Positions 1-8,718 of a DNA stretch of 64,000 nucleotides are shown piece by piece. The notes under the pieces were generated by a model. It was not told where the DNA came from. It made no database searches and worked only from the letters and a program-made list of their open reading frames with translations. Both the position numbers and the translations under genes were made by a program. This stretch comes from RXIX01 sp003989075 (GTDB lineage: Bacteria > Pseudomonadota > Gammaproteobacteria > Competibacterales > Competibacteraceae): NCBI GenBank assembly GCA_029780415.1, contig JAKOYN010000044.1, forward strand, positions 72,871-136,870, given 5' to 3'. How positions within the stretch are numbered: position 1 is the first letter of the stretch; every line of letters starts with the position of its first letter.

Positions 1-990
1 CCTTGCAGGATGTTCATGTTGTAAGTGACCGCGACCCGGTCACGGGGTTGCGCCGGCAGCTGATAGTTCCAGGCCGCCCAGGCCAGTCGCCGCCGCGGTA
101 GCAACCGGGTATCGGTATGCAGCACCACATCGTTTTCCTGATAGGGCAGCGCGCCGAGAATCTCCCGTTCCTGCGCACTCGGATCGGCCAGCAGACGCAA
201 CGCCTGATCGCTGTGGGTGGCGATGATCACCTGATCGAAGTATTCCACTGCCCCGCCGCGCGGCTTGATCTCGACCTGGCCGGGCTGGCGGCGCAGCCAT
301 TTCACCGGACAGTTCAGGCGGATGCGCTCGCGAAACGGTGCCACCAGTGCATCGACATAGCTGCGCGAACCCCCGGCGATCACCCGCCATTGCGGTCGAT
401 CCCTGACGCTGAGCAGGCCGTGATTCTTGAAAAAACGCACGAAAAAGCGCGCCGGCATCTGGCCCATGATCGCCGGCTCCGCTGACCAGATCGCTGCCGC
501 CATCGGCAGGATGTAGTGGTCGATGAATTCACGGCTATAGCACCCGGCGCGCAGATAGGCATCGAGACTGGAATCCTGTTCCTGTTCAAGCAGCGCCGGG
601 GCTTCGCGGTTGAAGCGCAGGATGTCGCGGATCATGCGGTGGAACGCAGGCCGAAACAGGTTGCGCCGCTGAGCGAACAGGGTATTGAGATTCTCGCCGT
701 TGTACTCCAGGCCGCTGCGCTCGCAGCGCACGCTGAAACTCATCCGGGTCGGCCGCGAAGCGACGTTGAGCTGATCGAGCAGCGCAATGAATTGCGGATA
801 GGTCCAGTCGTTGAACACGATGAAACCGGTGTCCACCGCATAGGGCCGACCCTGCACCTCGACATCCACGGTATGGGTGTGGCCGCCGATGTAGTCGCCG
901 GCCTCGAACAGGGTCAGTGTATGGTCGCGGTGCAAGGCCCATGCGGCGCTCAGGCCGCTGATGCCGGTGCCGATGATGGCGATACGCATG
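1..990 (-). CDS. FAD-dependent amine-oxidase-like protein (3' end outside window)
   Basis: The reading frame opens at an ATG ending at 990, with AGGAA upstream, and runs off the left edge, so the C-terminus is missing. The N-terminus reads MRIAIIGTGISGLSAAWAL, a classic FAD/NAD dinucleotide-binding motif (GxGxxG), followed by FEAGDYIGGHTHT, the glutamate that binds the adenosine ribose and the glycine-rich loop. This matches the COG2907 amine oxidase-like flavoproteins. Such genes often sit beside DUF1365, cyclopropane-fatty-acid-synthase-like and SDR genes in gammaproteobacterial stress or light clusters; this neighbourhood knowledge is from the family, not visible here beyond the SDR. The gene follows the NTF2-like gene by 19 bases and is probably in its operon. 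The substrate is unknown; lipid modification is an inference. Confidence 0.85.
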
Positions 991-1009
991 GTGGCAATTC
1001 CTGGGCTTT

Positions 1010-1432
1010 CTAGAGCCGGTTCTTGATGGCGCGGATTACGCTGCCGAGCACGGGCACCCGCTCATAGATGAACTCGCCCATATCAAAATAATCACGGTGA
1101 TGGTGCACGCGCCCATCATCGCCAAAGCACAGATGACTGACGCCGCGCAACTCCAGGGTCTCGCCGGGCCGGAAGCGGGCATGCTCAAAGCGCATCAGCC
1201 AGACCAGCATTCCCTGCTGCTCCTGGATCACCTCGGCATCGAAGCTGAACTGGCAGGAACGCACACCTTCATACAGTCGCCCGTAGTAATTGCGCAGCGC
1301 CGGCAGACCGCGCAGTTCATGCACTGGATCGCGAAAGTACACATCCGGCGTGTAGATCTCGTCCAGCAGCGCCAGCCTGTCCCGATTCAATTGGTTAAAA
1401 ACGGTTTTAAAGCGCTCCAGCGGTCCTGACAT
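1010..1432 (-). CDS. Nuclear transport factor 2 (SnoaL-like) family protein
   Basis: A 140-residue protein beginning MSGPLERFKTVFNQLNRDRL with the pattern of SnoaL/NTF2-fold proteins: an N-terminal helix, then YTPDVYFRDPVHELRG, a strand-rich middle and a final DYFDMGEFIYERVP segment. I chose the ATG at 1432 because AGGAG lies nine bases upstream. A longer frame starts near 1479, but it would begin upstream of the expected transcript start at the divergent promoter and lacks a ribosome site. Its role is unknown; NTF2-fold proteins are small pocket proteins that bind or isomerise ligands. It lies first in an operon with the flavoprotein to its left and is divergent from the SDR gene, sharing the palindromic control region at 1480-1509. 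Confidence 0.8.
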   Translation of the reverse strand: MSGPLERFKTVFNQLNRDRLALLDEIYTPDVYFRDPVHELRGLPALRNYYGRLYEGVRSCQFSFDAEVIQEQQGMLVWLMRFEHARFRPGETLELRGVSHLCFGDDGRVHHHRDYFDMGEFIYERVPVLGSVIRAIKNRL

Positions 1433-1479
1433 GGATACGTTCTCCTGCTGTGGGGCGGGTTTAAAATTATTAGACATTA

Positions 1480-1509
1480 CTTGTACATTATTGATAGGAT
1501 TTGTACAAG
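1480..1509. promoter_or_regulatory. Divergent promoter/operator: perfect 8-bp inverted repeat
   Basis: CTTGTACA (1480-1487) and TGTACAAG (1502-1509) form a perfect inverted repeat with a 14-base centre. Each strand can be read as TTGTAC, 17 bases, TACAAG, i.e. a -35/-10 pair, so the same palindrome supplies overlapping promoters for the SDR (+) and the NTF2/flavoprotein operon (-). Paired TGTACA half-sites are typical of MerR-family LitR/CarH light-responsive regulators, whose targets include clusters of this gene type; that attribution is an inference and no such regulator is in the window. Confidence 0.6.
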
Positions 1510-1552
1510 ATAAATCCAATTAATTTCAGCAGCACGCTAAAGGAGTGCAGCA

Positions 1553-2293
1553 ATGACAGCGATCGCGATGGTGACGGGCGCCAGTGGTGGACTCGGGCAG
1601 GCGCTGGCACGGGAACTGCGTCAAGCCGGCTGGCAACTGGCGCTGGTGGGGCGCGACCGGGAACGGCTGCGCGCGGTTTTCAACGCCGGTGAACTGTGCA
1701 TCGAGGCGGACGTGTCCACGCCCGAGGGCGCTGGTGCGGCACTGGCGCAGTGTCAGCGCGAACTGGGCGTGCCGACTGCGCTGGCCCATTGCGCCGGAAC
1801 CACGCTGCTGGCACCGCTGCATCGCACCCCAGCCGAACAGTATCGCGCCTGTCTGAGCGCCAATCTCGACAGCGCCTTTTTCACCCTCGGCGCTTTTGTC
1901 GATGCCCTGCGCGAGGTCCGGCAACCGGGTGCGGCGGTACTGGTGTCCTCGGTGGTGGCGCGGATTGGCGTGGCCAATCACGAAGCGATCGCCGCCGCCA
2001 AGGCCGGTATTGAAGGCTTGACGCGCTCGGCGGCGGCCACTTATGCAACGTCACGGATTCGGGTCAACGCGGTTGCGCCGGGCATTCTGGACACGCCGGC
2101 GGTCGCGCGGATCATCGGCAACGAGACCGGCCGGACTGCCGCCGCCAAGCAATATCCGCTCCCCGGCATCGGCGATCCGGCCGATCTGGCGCGGCTGATG
2201 GCCTGGCTGCTGTCGGAACAGGCCGGCTGGATCACCGGTCAGGTGTGGGCGATGGATGGCGGCTTTTCCAGCGTGCGACCGCTGGTGCGCTAG
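1553..2293 (+). CDS. Short-chain dehydrogenase/reductase family protein, catalytic Tyr absent
   Basis: A 246-residue SDR-fold protein. The N-terminal cofactor motif TGASGGLG is intact, as are the NAG-like segment (HCAGTT), the serine-containing strand (VLVSSVVAR) and the later NAVAPGILDTP loop. The catalytic YxxxK is changed: the sequence is NHEAIAAAK, so the lysine is kept but the tyrosine four residues earlier is isoleucine. Either catalysis is lost or another group serves. AAGGAG stands eight bases before the ATG, giving a clear start. It is divergent from the NTF2/flavoprotein operon and shares the palindromic promoter. A function with those genes, perhaps in fatty-acid or stress-linked metabolism, is inferred from position only. 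Confidence 0.85.
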   Translation: MTAIAMVTGASGGLGQALARELRQAGWQLALVGRDRERLRAVFNAGELCIEADVSTPEGAGAALAQCQRELGVPTALAHCAGTTLLAPLHRTPAEQYRACLSANLDSAFFTLGAFVDALREVRQPGAAVLVSSVVARIGVANHEAIAAAKAGIEGLTRSAAATYATSRIRVNAVAPGILDTPAVARIIGNETGRTAAAKQYPLPGIGDPADLARLMAWLLSEQAGWITGQVWAMDGGFSSVRPLVR

Positions 2294-2389
2294 CCGCGCC
2301 CAAGGTCGCCAGCGGTCTGCCATCGGCGCTATCATGGAATCGTTTTCTGACCCCGGTTCCAGACCGTGGCGACATCGAGGTATGCAGGC

Positions 2390-3841
2390 ATGGCGCCCGA
2401 CCAACCCGTTTCTGACGAATCCCAGTGCAACCCCAACACCGTCTCCGCGCCAGCGGATGCGGACAGCACTCGCCTGCGGGCCCTGGCCCAGCGCGCCTTG
2501 CGCGATGGCGCTTTACGCTGGGCGGAAGAGGCCCTGACACAGGGTGATCACGATCTATCGCAACTGATCGAGGATCTGCGCGTCTATCAGGCCGAGCTGG
2601 AAATCCAGAATGAAGAATTGCAGCAAAGCCAGAATGGCCGCGAGCAGGCGCTGGCGCGTTTTAGCACCTTATTCTCCGCATTACCGGTGGCGGCGCTGGT
2701 GGTAGACCGCTACGGGCGCATTCTCAACGCCAACAATGCCGCTACGCAGCGCTTTGCACTGGATATACCTGGACAACGCCGCCGCCTGTTCGGTCATCTG
2801 GTCGTCGAAACCGATCGCAGCATGATCCGCGCGACATTTTCCGAGGCCCGCACCAACCCCTGGGGCAGCATCCAGCGGCGCGCCATCGGTTTTCTCAGCG
2901 AGAACGGCAGCGTCTTCAGCGGCGATCTGTATATCGCAGCGCTGAATACGGAACAGAATAAGGATGACGATCAATTCATCTGCGTCATTCTCGACCAGAC
3001 CGAAACCCTGCGCGCCAAGCAGGCCCTCAGCTACGCCTCCTTCCAGGCCGGACTGGCGGAGATGAGCACCACGCTGCTGCACAATATCGGCAACGCTATC
3101 AATGTGGTGATCGAGGACAGCTATCAACTGCGCCGCGGCTGCGGGCAACTGGAGCAGGTCGCTGCGGCCCTGGAAGCCGCCGCCGCGCATGCCGCACCCC
3201 CCGCCCAGGCCGTGCAGCGCGAAGCGGCCCGGGTGCTGCGCCGGCTGCTGGATCAGACCTTCCAGCCGCGGACCGCGCGCATGGAGCGCGGCGTGGCGCA
3301 CATAGCCGAAATCATCCGTATCCAGCAGGACGCCGCCCGCCCCGACCGGCAACTGAGCCGTTTCCGCATCGAGGAGGTGATTCGCGAGGTCCTGGCCCTG
3401 CAGGAGGACAGCCTCGGCCAGCAGGGCATCAGTCCACAGGTGCAGGTCACCGCCGGGCTGGATGAGGTGTGCCTGCCTCGTAACCAGTTGCTGCAGGCGC
3501 TGATGAATCTGATCCGCAATGCCTATGATGCCCTGCGCGAGTGCGATCCGGCCCGCGCTGATCCAGGCACTCTCCGCATCAGCGCCCAGCCTGACCGCCC
3601 CGGCTTCTTCCGCCTCAGCGTCGCCGATAACGGCATCGGCATCGCCCCCGAGCAGCAGGCGCAACTGTTCCACTTCGGCTATACCACCAAGCCGCGCGGC
3701 AATGGCTATGGCCTGCATTCAGTGGCCAATTTCGCCCAGAGCCTCGGCGGCCAGATCGCTTTCGAAAGTCCCGGTCCCGGCCAGGGCGCGACTTTTTCCC
3801 TGGTGTTGCCGCTGCACGCGAATCGGGAGATCACGCAGTGA
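2390..3841 (+). CDS. PAS-domain sensor histidine kinase, apparently soluble
   Basis: A protein of about 483 residues with an N-terminal coiled coil (ELEIQNEELQQSQ), a PAS domain (about residues 90-200), a dimerisation/phospho-acceptor helix containing LLHNIGNAIN (about 225), and a C-terminal HATPase domain with N box (LMNLIRNAYDAL), G1 (DNGIGIAPE), and G2 (GYGLHSVANF). No membrane segment is evident, so it should sense an internal signal. The HNIGNAIN phospho-acceptor box is the variant found in a subgroup of PAS kinases. GAGG nine bases upstream supports the ATG at 2390; a GTG at 2366 is an alternative. There is no adjacent response regulator, so its partner is unknown. The next gene follows after 43 bases. 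Confidence 0.85.
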   Translation: MAPDQPVSDESQCNPNTVSAPADADSTRLRALAQRALRDGALRWAEEALTQGDHDLSQLIEDLRVYQAELEIQNEELQQSQNGREQALARFSTLFSALPVAALVVDRYGRILNANNAATQRFALDIPGQRRRLFGHLVVETDRSMIRATFSEARTNPWGSIQRRAIGFLSENGSVFSGDLYIAALNTEQNKDDDQFICVILDQTETLRAKQALSYASFQAGLAEMSTTLLHNIGNAINVVIEDSYQLRRGCGQLEQVAAALEAAAAHAAPPAQAVQREAARVLRRLLDQTFQPRTARMERGVAHIAEIIRIQQDAARPDRQLSRFRIEEVIREVLALQEDSLGQQGISPQVQVTAGLDEVCLPRNQLLQALMNLIRNAYDALRECDPARADPGTLRISAQPDRPGFFRLSVADNGIGIAPEQQAQLFHFGYTTKPRGNGYGLHSVANFAQSLGGQIAFESPGPGQGATFSLVLPLHANREITQ

Positions 3842-3884
3842 AGCCGGCGCGCACCCTCGCCGATCCGCATCCGGAGACCCAGGC

Positions 3885-4415
3885 TTGAGCAGGCACGACA
3901 CGCGCAGTTGGACACTCCATATCCGCAAGGACAACATCAAATTTTCCGCAGCGCACATGACCGTGTTCGCCGATGGCCAGAAGGAGCACCTGCACGGTCA
4001 TAATTACGCAGTGGAACTGACCGTGGAGCTGGCGGAACCGCCGGCATTGGCGCGGATGCTCAGTTACGAGGTGTTCAAGCAGGCGCTGCGTGCGGTCTGC
4101 GCCGACTGGGATGAGAAAGTGCTGATCGCCGGCGGTAATCCGTGGCTGGAATGGCTGCCTGCCGATGCCAATGAATGCGCTTTCCGCCTGTGCGGCAAGC
4201 GCTATGTGCTGCCGGCTGATGAAGTGGTGGTGCTGGACATGGACAACGTCACCGCCGAGAACCTGGCGCAGGCGCTGTTCGAGCGCTTCTGGGCGCTGCT
4301 GAGCTGTGAGCAGGCCATTCCCTGGCATGAGCGGATTGCTGCCGTCAGCCTGCGCATCGACGAATCGCGCGGCCAAGGCGCCAGCTACACGGTCCGTTAT
4401 GGTGAGCGGGCCTGA
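3885..4415 (+). CDS. 6-pyruvoyl-tetrahydropterin synthase/QueD family protein
   Basis: A 176-residue protein of the 6-carboxytetrahydropterin synthase fold. The zinc ligands are visible as FSAAH near the N-terminus and HGHNY shortly after. In classical QueD and PTPS a catalytic cysteine precedes HGH by four residues; here the segment is QKEHLHGHNY, with no cysteine but a nearby glutamate, resembling the PTPS-III subgroup. The later catalytic triad region (LDMDNVTAENLAQALFERFW and the terminal glutamate in RIDES) is present. The start is TTG at 3885, with GGAG eight bases upstream; the only ATG (3958) would cut off the first zinc ligand. Role in queuosine, folate or another pterin pathway cannot be decided, as no other pathway gene is adjacent. 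Confidence 0.8.
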   Translation: MSRHDTRSWTLHIRKDNIKFSAAHMTVFADGQKEHLHGHNYAVELTVELAEPPALARMLSYEVFKQALRAVCADWDEKVLIAGGNPWLEWLPADANECAFRLCGKRYVLPADEVVVLDMDNVTAENLAQALFERFWALLSCEQAIPWHERIAAVSLRIDESRGQGASYTVRYGERA

Positions 4416-4475
4416 GCGCCCATACGAAAACTGCAACGCCAAGCCTGAACTGGCACAACCCGCAAGGATTCCGCA

Positions 4476-5522
4476 ATGACCACGCTGCCCCATGCCCATG
4501 GCCTGCCCCCGGTGCGCGGCCGCCTGCGCAGCACTCCCGAGGACTTCCAGGTCCGCGAGGAACTGGATTTTCCGCTCGATGGCAGCGGCGAACATGCCTG
4601 GCTGTGGGTGCGCAAGCGCGGCGCCAATACCGAATGGGTCGCCCGGCAACTGGCGGCGCGGGCCGGGGTTCCGGCGGGCGCGGTCAGCTACGCCGGGCTC
4701 AAGGATCGCCACGCGCTCACCGAGCAATGGTTTTCGGTGCACCTGCCCGGCAAGGCCGATCCCGACTGGCAGGCCGATCCGCATCCCGATTTCACCGTGC
4801 TCAATGCGCTGCGCCATTCGCGCAAGCTGCGCCGCGGTGCGCTGAGCGGCAACACCTTTGCGATTACCGTTCGTGAACTGGAGGGCGACCTGCAGGCGCT
4901 GGCGACACGGCTGGACAGCATCGCCGCCCGCGCTGTGCCCAACTACTTTGGCGAACAGCGCTTTGGCCGCGAGGCGGGCAATCTGGCGCGGGCCGAGGCG
5001 ATGCTGAGCGGCCGGGAAAGGGTGCGCGACCGGCATCAGCGCGGCCTGTATCTGTCTGCTGCCCGCTCGGCGCTGTTTAACGCGGTACTGGCGCGACGCG
5101 TCGCCGACGGCAGCTGGAATCAGGCACTACCCGGCGAAGTCCTGATGCTGGCCGGCAGCCACAGCATTTTCACCCCTGAGGCCATCGACGACACCATCCG
5201 CCAGCGCATCGCGACCTTCGATGTGCATCCCACCGGGCCGCTGTGGGGTGCGGGCGACCTGCGCAGTACGGGCACGGTACGGGCGCTGGAGGAAGAGGTG
5301 GCAGCGACCCTGCCGCTGTTTCGCGATGGGCTGGCGGCGGCGGGCCTGAATCAGGAGCGGCGTGAATTGCGTCTGCTGGTGGCCGATGCCCGTCTGGACT
5401 GGCTCGATGCACACAGCGCCCGTATCAGCTTCCGCCTACCGGCCGGCGCCTACGCCACCACAGTGCTGCGCGAACTGGTGGCTACAGGCGATGAGAGTGC
5501 CAGCGCACAGCCGCGTGACTGA
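4476..5522 (+). CDS. truD: tRNA pseudouridine(13) synthase TruD
   Basis: A 348-residue protein that matches TruD, which converts uridine-13 of tRNA-Glu to pseudouridine. The family signature VSYAGLKDRHALTEQWFSV is present around residues 68-88, with the catalytic aspartate in GLKD, and NYFGEQRFGR follows near residue 155, the conserved RNA-binding segment. Length agrees with the E. coli enzyme (349). In many gammaproteobacteria truD is between ispF and surE; here it instead follows a pterin-synthase-family gene by 60 bases, so it may be in a different operon. It converges with the RDD protein gene, the two stops being only four bases apart. Confidence 0.95.
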   Translation: MTTLPHAHGLPPVRGRLRSTPEDFQVREELDFPLDGSGEHAWLWVRKRGANTEWVARQLAARAGVPAGAVSYAGLKDRHALTEQWFSVHLPGKADPDWQADPHPDFTVLNALRHSRKLRRGALSGNTFAITVRELEGDLQALATRLDSIAARAVPNYFGEQRFGREAGNLARAEAMLSGRERVRDRHQRGLYLSAARSALFNAVLARRVADGSWNQALPGEVLMLAGSHSIFTPEAIDDTIRQRIATFDVHPTGPLWGAGDLRSTGTVRALEEEVAATLPLFRDGLAAAGLNQERRELRLLVADARLDWLDAHSARISFRLPAGAYATTVLRELVATGDESASAQPRD

Positions 5523-5526
5523 GCGG

Positions 5527-6030
5527 CTAGCGTGGCGGTCGCGCTGCCCTGGGTAGCAGTACCAGTTCGGTTTCCGAGGCGCGATCCGGCAGGTTCAGCG
5601 CCAGCAGCAGCAGCAGGCTGAGCAGGCCGGCCGTGACGCTCGGCGCGATCTCGATCCTGAACACCTGGTGCAGATAGACCAGCGGCAGCAGCCACAGCCC
5701 GGCGACCAGGAAGCGCAGCAGCGCCTGCCACCAGCTGATGCCGTGCCCATTGCGCTGCTGCACGCGCAGCCGCCAGGCGCGCATCCCCAGGGTCTGACCG
5801 CCATGGGTCCAGAAGCCGCCATAGAAGAAAAAGCAGACCAGGAACAGATAGGTCGATAAAAACGGGTTTCCGGTCAATGGATTATGGGCGCGCACCGCCT
5901 CGCTGCCCAGCACCAGCACCGCCAGCACCAGCGCCAGACCGGTGGCCACGAACAACACACCACTAAGCAGCAGGCTGTCGTAGACGATGGCTGCCAGCCG
6001 GCGTGGCAGAAGACGTGGGTGCATGAACAT
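5527..6030 (-). CDS. RDD family integral membrane protein
   Basis: A 167-residue protein with three to four hydrophobic segments: one near residues 15-40 (YDSLLLSGVLFVATGLALVL), one near 58-75 (YLFLVCFFFYGGFW), and two in the C-terminal half. The RDD-family signatures are the N-terminal RRLAAIVYDSLLL (Arg and Asp), the central HGGQTLGMRAWRLRV, and the WWQALLRFLVAGL run. RDD proteins are small inner-membrane proteins, some proposed as cation/proton transporters, but the substrate of this member is not known. It lies just downstream of tolC on the same strand, separated by 29 bases, and converges with truD. Confidence 0.85.
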   Translation of the reverse strand: MFMHPRLLPRRLAAIVYDSLLLSGVLFVATGLALVLAVLVLGSEAVRAHNPLTGNPFLSTYLFLVCFFFYGGFWTHGGQTLGMRAWRLRVQQRNGHGISWWQALLRFLVAGLWLLPLVYLHQVFRIEIAPSVTAGLLSLLLLLALNLPDRASETELVLLPRAARPPR

Positions 6031-6059
6031 GGCGAGGTGCGGGAACGCGCTGCAGCGGA

Positions 6060-7481
6060 CTATTTCGCGGCGGGCTTGCGCACCGGCGTGGCGTTCCTGG
6101 CCGGCGCTGGCGGTGCGGCCGTTGCCGCTGCAGATGTGGCTGCCGCTGCCGTAGCACTGACCCGGTCGGGGAGGGTCGACTCCGGCTTGCCTAGCCAGCC
6201 ATTGATCTGGTTGACATCCTCATCGGCGAGCTGCCCGGCGGCCTGTTTCAAGGTCAGATAGTTGGCGATGTAGGAATAACGGGCGGCGGCATAGTCGCGC
6301 TCGGCGCGGTAGACGTTGCGCTCGGCATCAAGCACATCGACGATGGTGCGGGTGCCCACTTCGTAACCGGCCTGATTGGCTTCCAGAGCGCTGCGTGTCG
6401 AGACCCGGGTCTGGTCAAGCGCCTTGATCTGGCTGATGGCGGTTTGCTGGCCGCGATAGGCATTGCGCACCGTGCGCACCGTGTCGCGCTGCAGATTTTC
6501 CAGACCCTGCCGTGTGGCCTCGTAGCTGTAGGCCGCTTCGCGTGAGCGCGAGGATACCGCGCCACCGCTGTAGATCGGAATCTTCAGGGTCAAGCCGACC
6601 TGGCTGCTGGAGGTGTCCGTAATGCTGTTGTCGCCACTGACCCGGCTCAGGTTCAAGTCCAGGGTCGGGTAATGACCGGATTTCTGCAGCTTGATGTTTT
6701 CGCGCGCCTGATCGACGCTGAAACTGGCGCTGCGCAGGCTCAGGTTGTATTCCAGGGCCATGCGCACCCAGATCTCGGCGTCCTGCGGTTCGGGCAGGGC
6801 CAGCGGCATGCGTTCGCTGAGCAGATTGAGCTGGACGTATTCCTGACCGGTGAGCTGGCGCAGCGCCTCGCGGGCATCGGCCAGGGTGTTGATGGCCTCA
6901 ATTTCGCTGGACACCGCGCCATCAAAACGCGCCTGGGCATCGTAGACGTCAGTGATGGTCGCCAGACCAACCTCGAAGCGCCGGTTGGCCTGTTCGAGCT
7001 GGCGGGCGAAGGCGTTCTTCTCGGCGGTGGCAAAAGTCAGGTTATCAATCGCCGCCAGCACGCCAAAATAGCCACGTGCGACCCGCAGGATCAGTTCATT
7101 GGCGGCGTTGCGCAGATCAACATCGGACTGGCTGACCGTCGCCTCAGCCAGACGCTGCTGCACCTGACTGGCACGGTTATAGATCGGCTGCTGCAGGGCG
7201 ATGGCGTAGTTGTGGCTGTCGTAGGAATCGTTACCGCGCTGCGAACCGGCAATGCCAAAGGTCTGCCCCTGCTCGACCGATGCGCCAATGCTCGGCAGCA
7301 GCAGAGCACGCGCCTGGGGCTTGGCCTCCTGCGCGGCATCACGCGAGGCTACCGCCGCTTTGAGCACTGGATCGCTTTCCATGGCCTGGCGATAGACATC
7401 CAGCAGATTTTCCGCGGCTGCCGGCTGAGCGCACAGCGCGGCGACGATCCCGGCCAGGACCAGGCGAGGCAGTTTGGACAT
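6060..7481 (-). CDS. tolC: TolC-family outer-membrane efflux channel
   Basis: A 473-residue outer-membrane channel protein. It starts MSKLPRLVLAGIVAALCAQPAAAENLLDVYRQA, with a clear Sec signal peptide ending at AAA|EN, and then two repeats of the outer-membrane efflux (OEP) domain, each rich in long amphipathic helices. The ATG at 7481 has GGGGAG ten bases upstream; a longer TTG-started frame is unlikely. Members form trimeric channels that link inner-membrane pumps or type I secretion machines to the outside. Sequence features LDVYRQALESDPxLKAA and VGTRTIVDVLDAERNVY are typical. It follows pcm and a rhodanese gene, a conserved arrangement in gammaproteobacteria. The C-terminus is Ala/Pro-rich, unlike E. 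coli TolC. Confidence 0.95.
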   Translation of the reverse strand: MSKLPRLVLAGIVAALCAQPAAAENLLDVYRQAMESDPVLKAAVASRDAAQEAKPQARALLLPSIGASVEQGQTFGIAGSQRGNDSYDSHNYAIALQQPIYNRASQVQQRLAEATVSQSDVDLRNAANELILRVARGYFGVLAAIDNLTFATAEKNAFARQLEQANRRFEVGLATITDVYDAQARFDGAVSSEIEAINTLADAREALRQLTGQEYVQLNLLSERMPLALPEPQDAEIWVRMALEYNLSLRSASFSVDQARENIKLQKSGHYPTLDLNLSRVSGDNSITDTSSSQVGLTLKIPIYSGGAVSSRSREAAYSYEATRQGLENLQRDTVRTVRNAYRGQQTAISQIKALDQTRVSTRSALEANQAGYEVGTRTIVDVLDAERNVYRAERDYAAARYSYIANYLTLKQAAGQLADEDVNQINGWLGKPESTLPDRVSATAAAATSAAATAAPPAPARNATPVRKPAAK

Positions 7482-7575
7482 GGCTGACAGGCTCCCCTTG
7501 CGCGACTTCAAAGTATTTCAGTAAACGCTAATATACCAGAGCAGCAACGGCCATGAAAACCGCTGGTCCGCGCGA

Positions 7576-7896
7576 TCAATAACGGGGCATGTCCGGGTCG
7601 ACTTCCTCAGCCCAGGCATTGACACCCCCGTCGAGATTGGCCACCTGTGCGAAGCCGGCCCGCTCCAGGAACAGCGCCACTTGGAAACTGCGCCCGCCGT
7701 GATGACAGATCACCACGGTTTCACGCGCCGGATCGAGCGCATCGCGCCAGATCGCGCCCAGACCGCTCATCGGCATATTGACCGAGCCGTCGATACGGGC
7801 GATGGCGTATTCCCAGGGTTCGCGCACATCCAGCAGCAGCGGCGCCGGGTTCTGTCCCAGGCGCCGTTGCAGATCAACCGGCGATAGCTGCCGCAC
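7576..7896 (-). CDS. Rhodanese-like sulfurtransferase (GlpE type)
   Basis: A 106-residue single-domain rhodanese. The active-site loop is CHHGGRS, with the catalytic cysteine that carries persulfide sulfur; LLLDVREPWEYAIARIDGSVNMPM and the final LDGGVNAWAEEVDP are typical of the fold. It begins at a GTG (7896) with AGGAG six bases upstream. It lies nine bases after pcm and 94 bases before tolC, the usual pcm-rhodanese-tolC block. Its sulfur donor and acceptor are unknown. Confidence 0.92.
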   Translation of the reverse strand: MRQLSPVDLQRRLGQNPAPLLLDVREPWEYAIARIDGSVNMPMSGLGAIWRDALDPARETVVICHHGGRSFQVALFLERAGFAQVANLDGGVNAWAEEVDPDMPRY

Positions 7897-7905
7897 GCAG
7901 AGCTC

Positions 7906-8565
7906 CTAGAAGGTAAAGCTGCGCACCGGAGCTGCGCCGCGCAGCGGTTGCAGTTCGGTATCGAACAGGCTTTCCTGCTGCCATTCCTGTTCGCTGACCC
8001 GGGTGATCAGCAGCGCTTCCATCACCGGCGGCTGACCGACCACGATGAACAGGCGCCCACCTATGCTCAGGCTGCGCCGCCAGATTTCGGCGACTTCACC
8101 CACCGAACCGGTGACAGCAATGGCGTCATAGCGGTGCTCGCCCCAGCCGTGGCTGGCGTCGCCGGTGTGCAGCACCACGTTGTGGATACCGTGCGCCTTG
8201 AGACGGTTGCGCGCAGCCTCGACGAAGGCGGCGACGATATCGACGCTGACCACATTGGCGGCCAGGCTCGCCAGGCAGGCAGTCAGATAGCCACTGCCGG
8301 TGCCAACCTCAAGGACATTATCGCCCGGCTGCACGGCCAGTGCTTGCAGGATCCGGCCTTCCAGGTTCGGCTTGAGCATGCATTCGCCCTGGCCGAGCGG
8401 GATGTTGATGTCGGAAAACGCCAGGTTTCGATAGCGCTCCGGAACGAAATCCTCGCGCGGTATGCTGGCGATCGTATCCAGCACCCGCTGATCCAGCACA
8501 TCCCAGGGCCGGATCTGCTGCTCGATCATGTTGTAGCGGGCCTGTTCAAAGTTCAATGCGGTCAT
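7906..8565 (-). CDS. pcm: Protein-L-isoaspartate O-methyltransferase family protein
   Basis: A 219-residue SAM-dependent methyltransferase of the Pcm family. The start MTALNFEQARYNMIEQQIRPWDVLD and the REDFVPERYRNLAFSD stretch are characteristic of the tolC-linked branch of the family. The SAM-binding motif VLEVGTGSGYLTACLA is intact. The family repairs L-isoaspartyl residues in aged proteins; the tolC-linked paralogue lacks part of the substrate-loop sequence of canonical Pcm, so repair activity is likely but not certain. It heads the pcm-rhodanese-tolC operon; AGGA is found about ten bases upstream of the ATG. Confidence 0.88.
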   Translation of the reverse strand: MTALNFEQARYNMIEQQIRPWDVLDQRVLDTIASIPREDFVPERYRNLAFSDINIPLGQGECMLKPNLEGRILQALAVQPGDNVLEVGTGSGYLTACLASLAANVVSVDIVAAFVEAARNRLKAHGIHNVVLHTGDASHGWGEHRYDAIAVTGSVGEVAEIWRRSLSIGGRLFIVVGQPPVMEALLITRVSEQEWQQESLFDTELQPLRGAAPVRSFTF

Positions 8566-8718
8566 GTTCGGGATCCTGTCAACGCCTGGTGGTCTTGATG
8601 TTCTGGCGGGGCGACGCCCCGGTTGCCGGTTGCGGTATGGGGTAGCCTCATTCTAACACTTCTCCATGCACGCGCTGCCAGCGCGGGCGCGCGCCCGGTC
8701 GCGTCCCGGCGCCTTGCT

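Noticed and set aside
2681..3718. Long minus-strand frame opposite the histidine kinase
   Set aside because: A shadow of the real gene; the protein is low-complexity (Gly, Ala, Leu, Gln) with no family motif.
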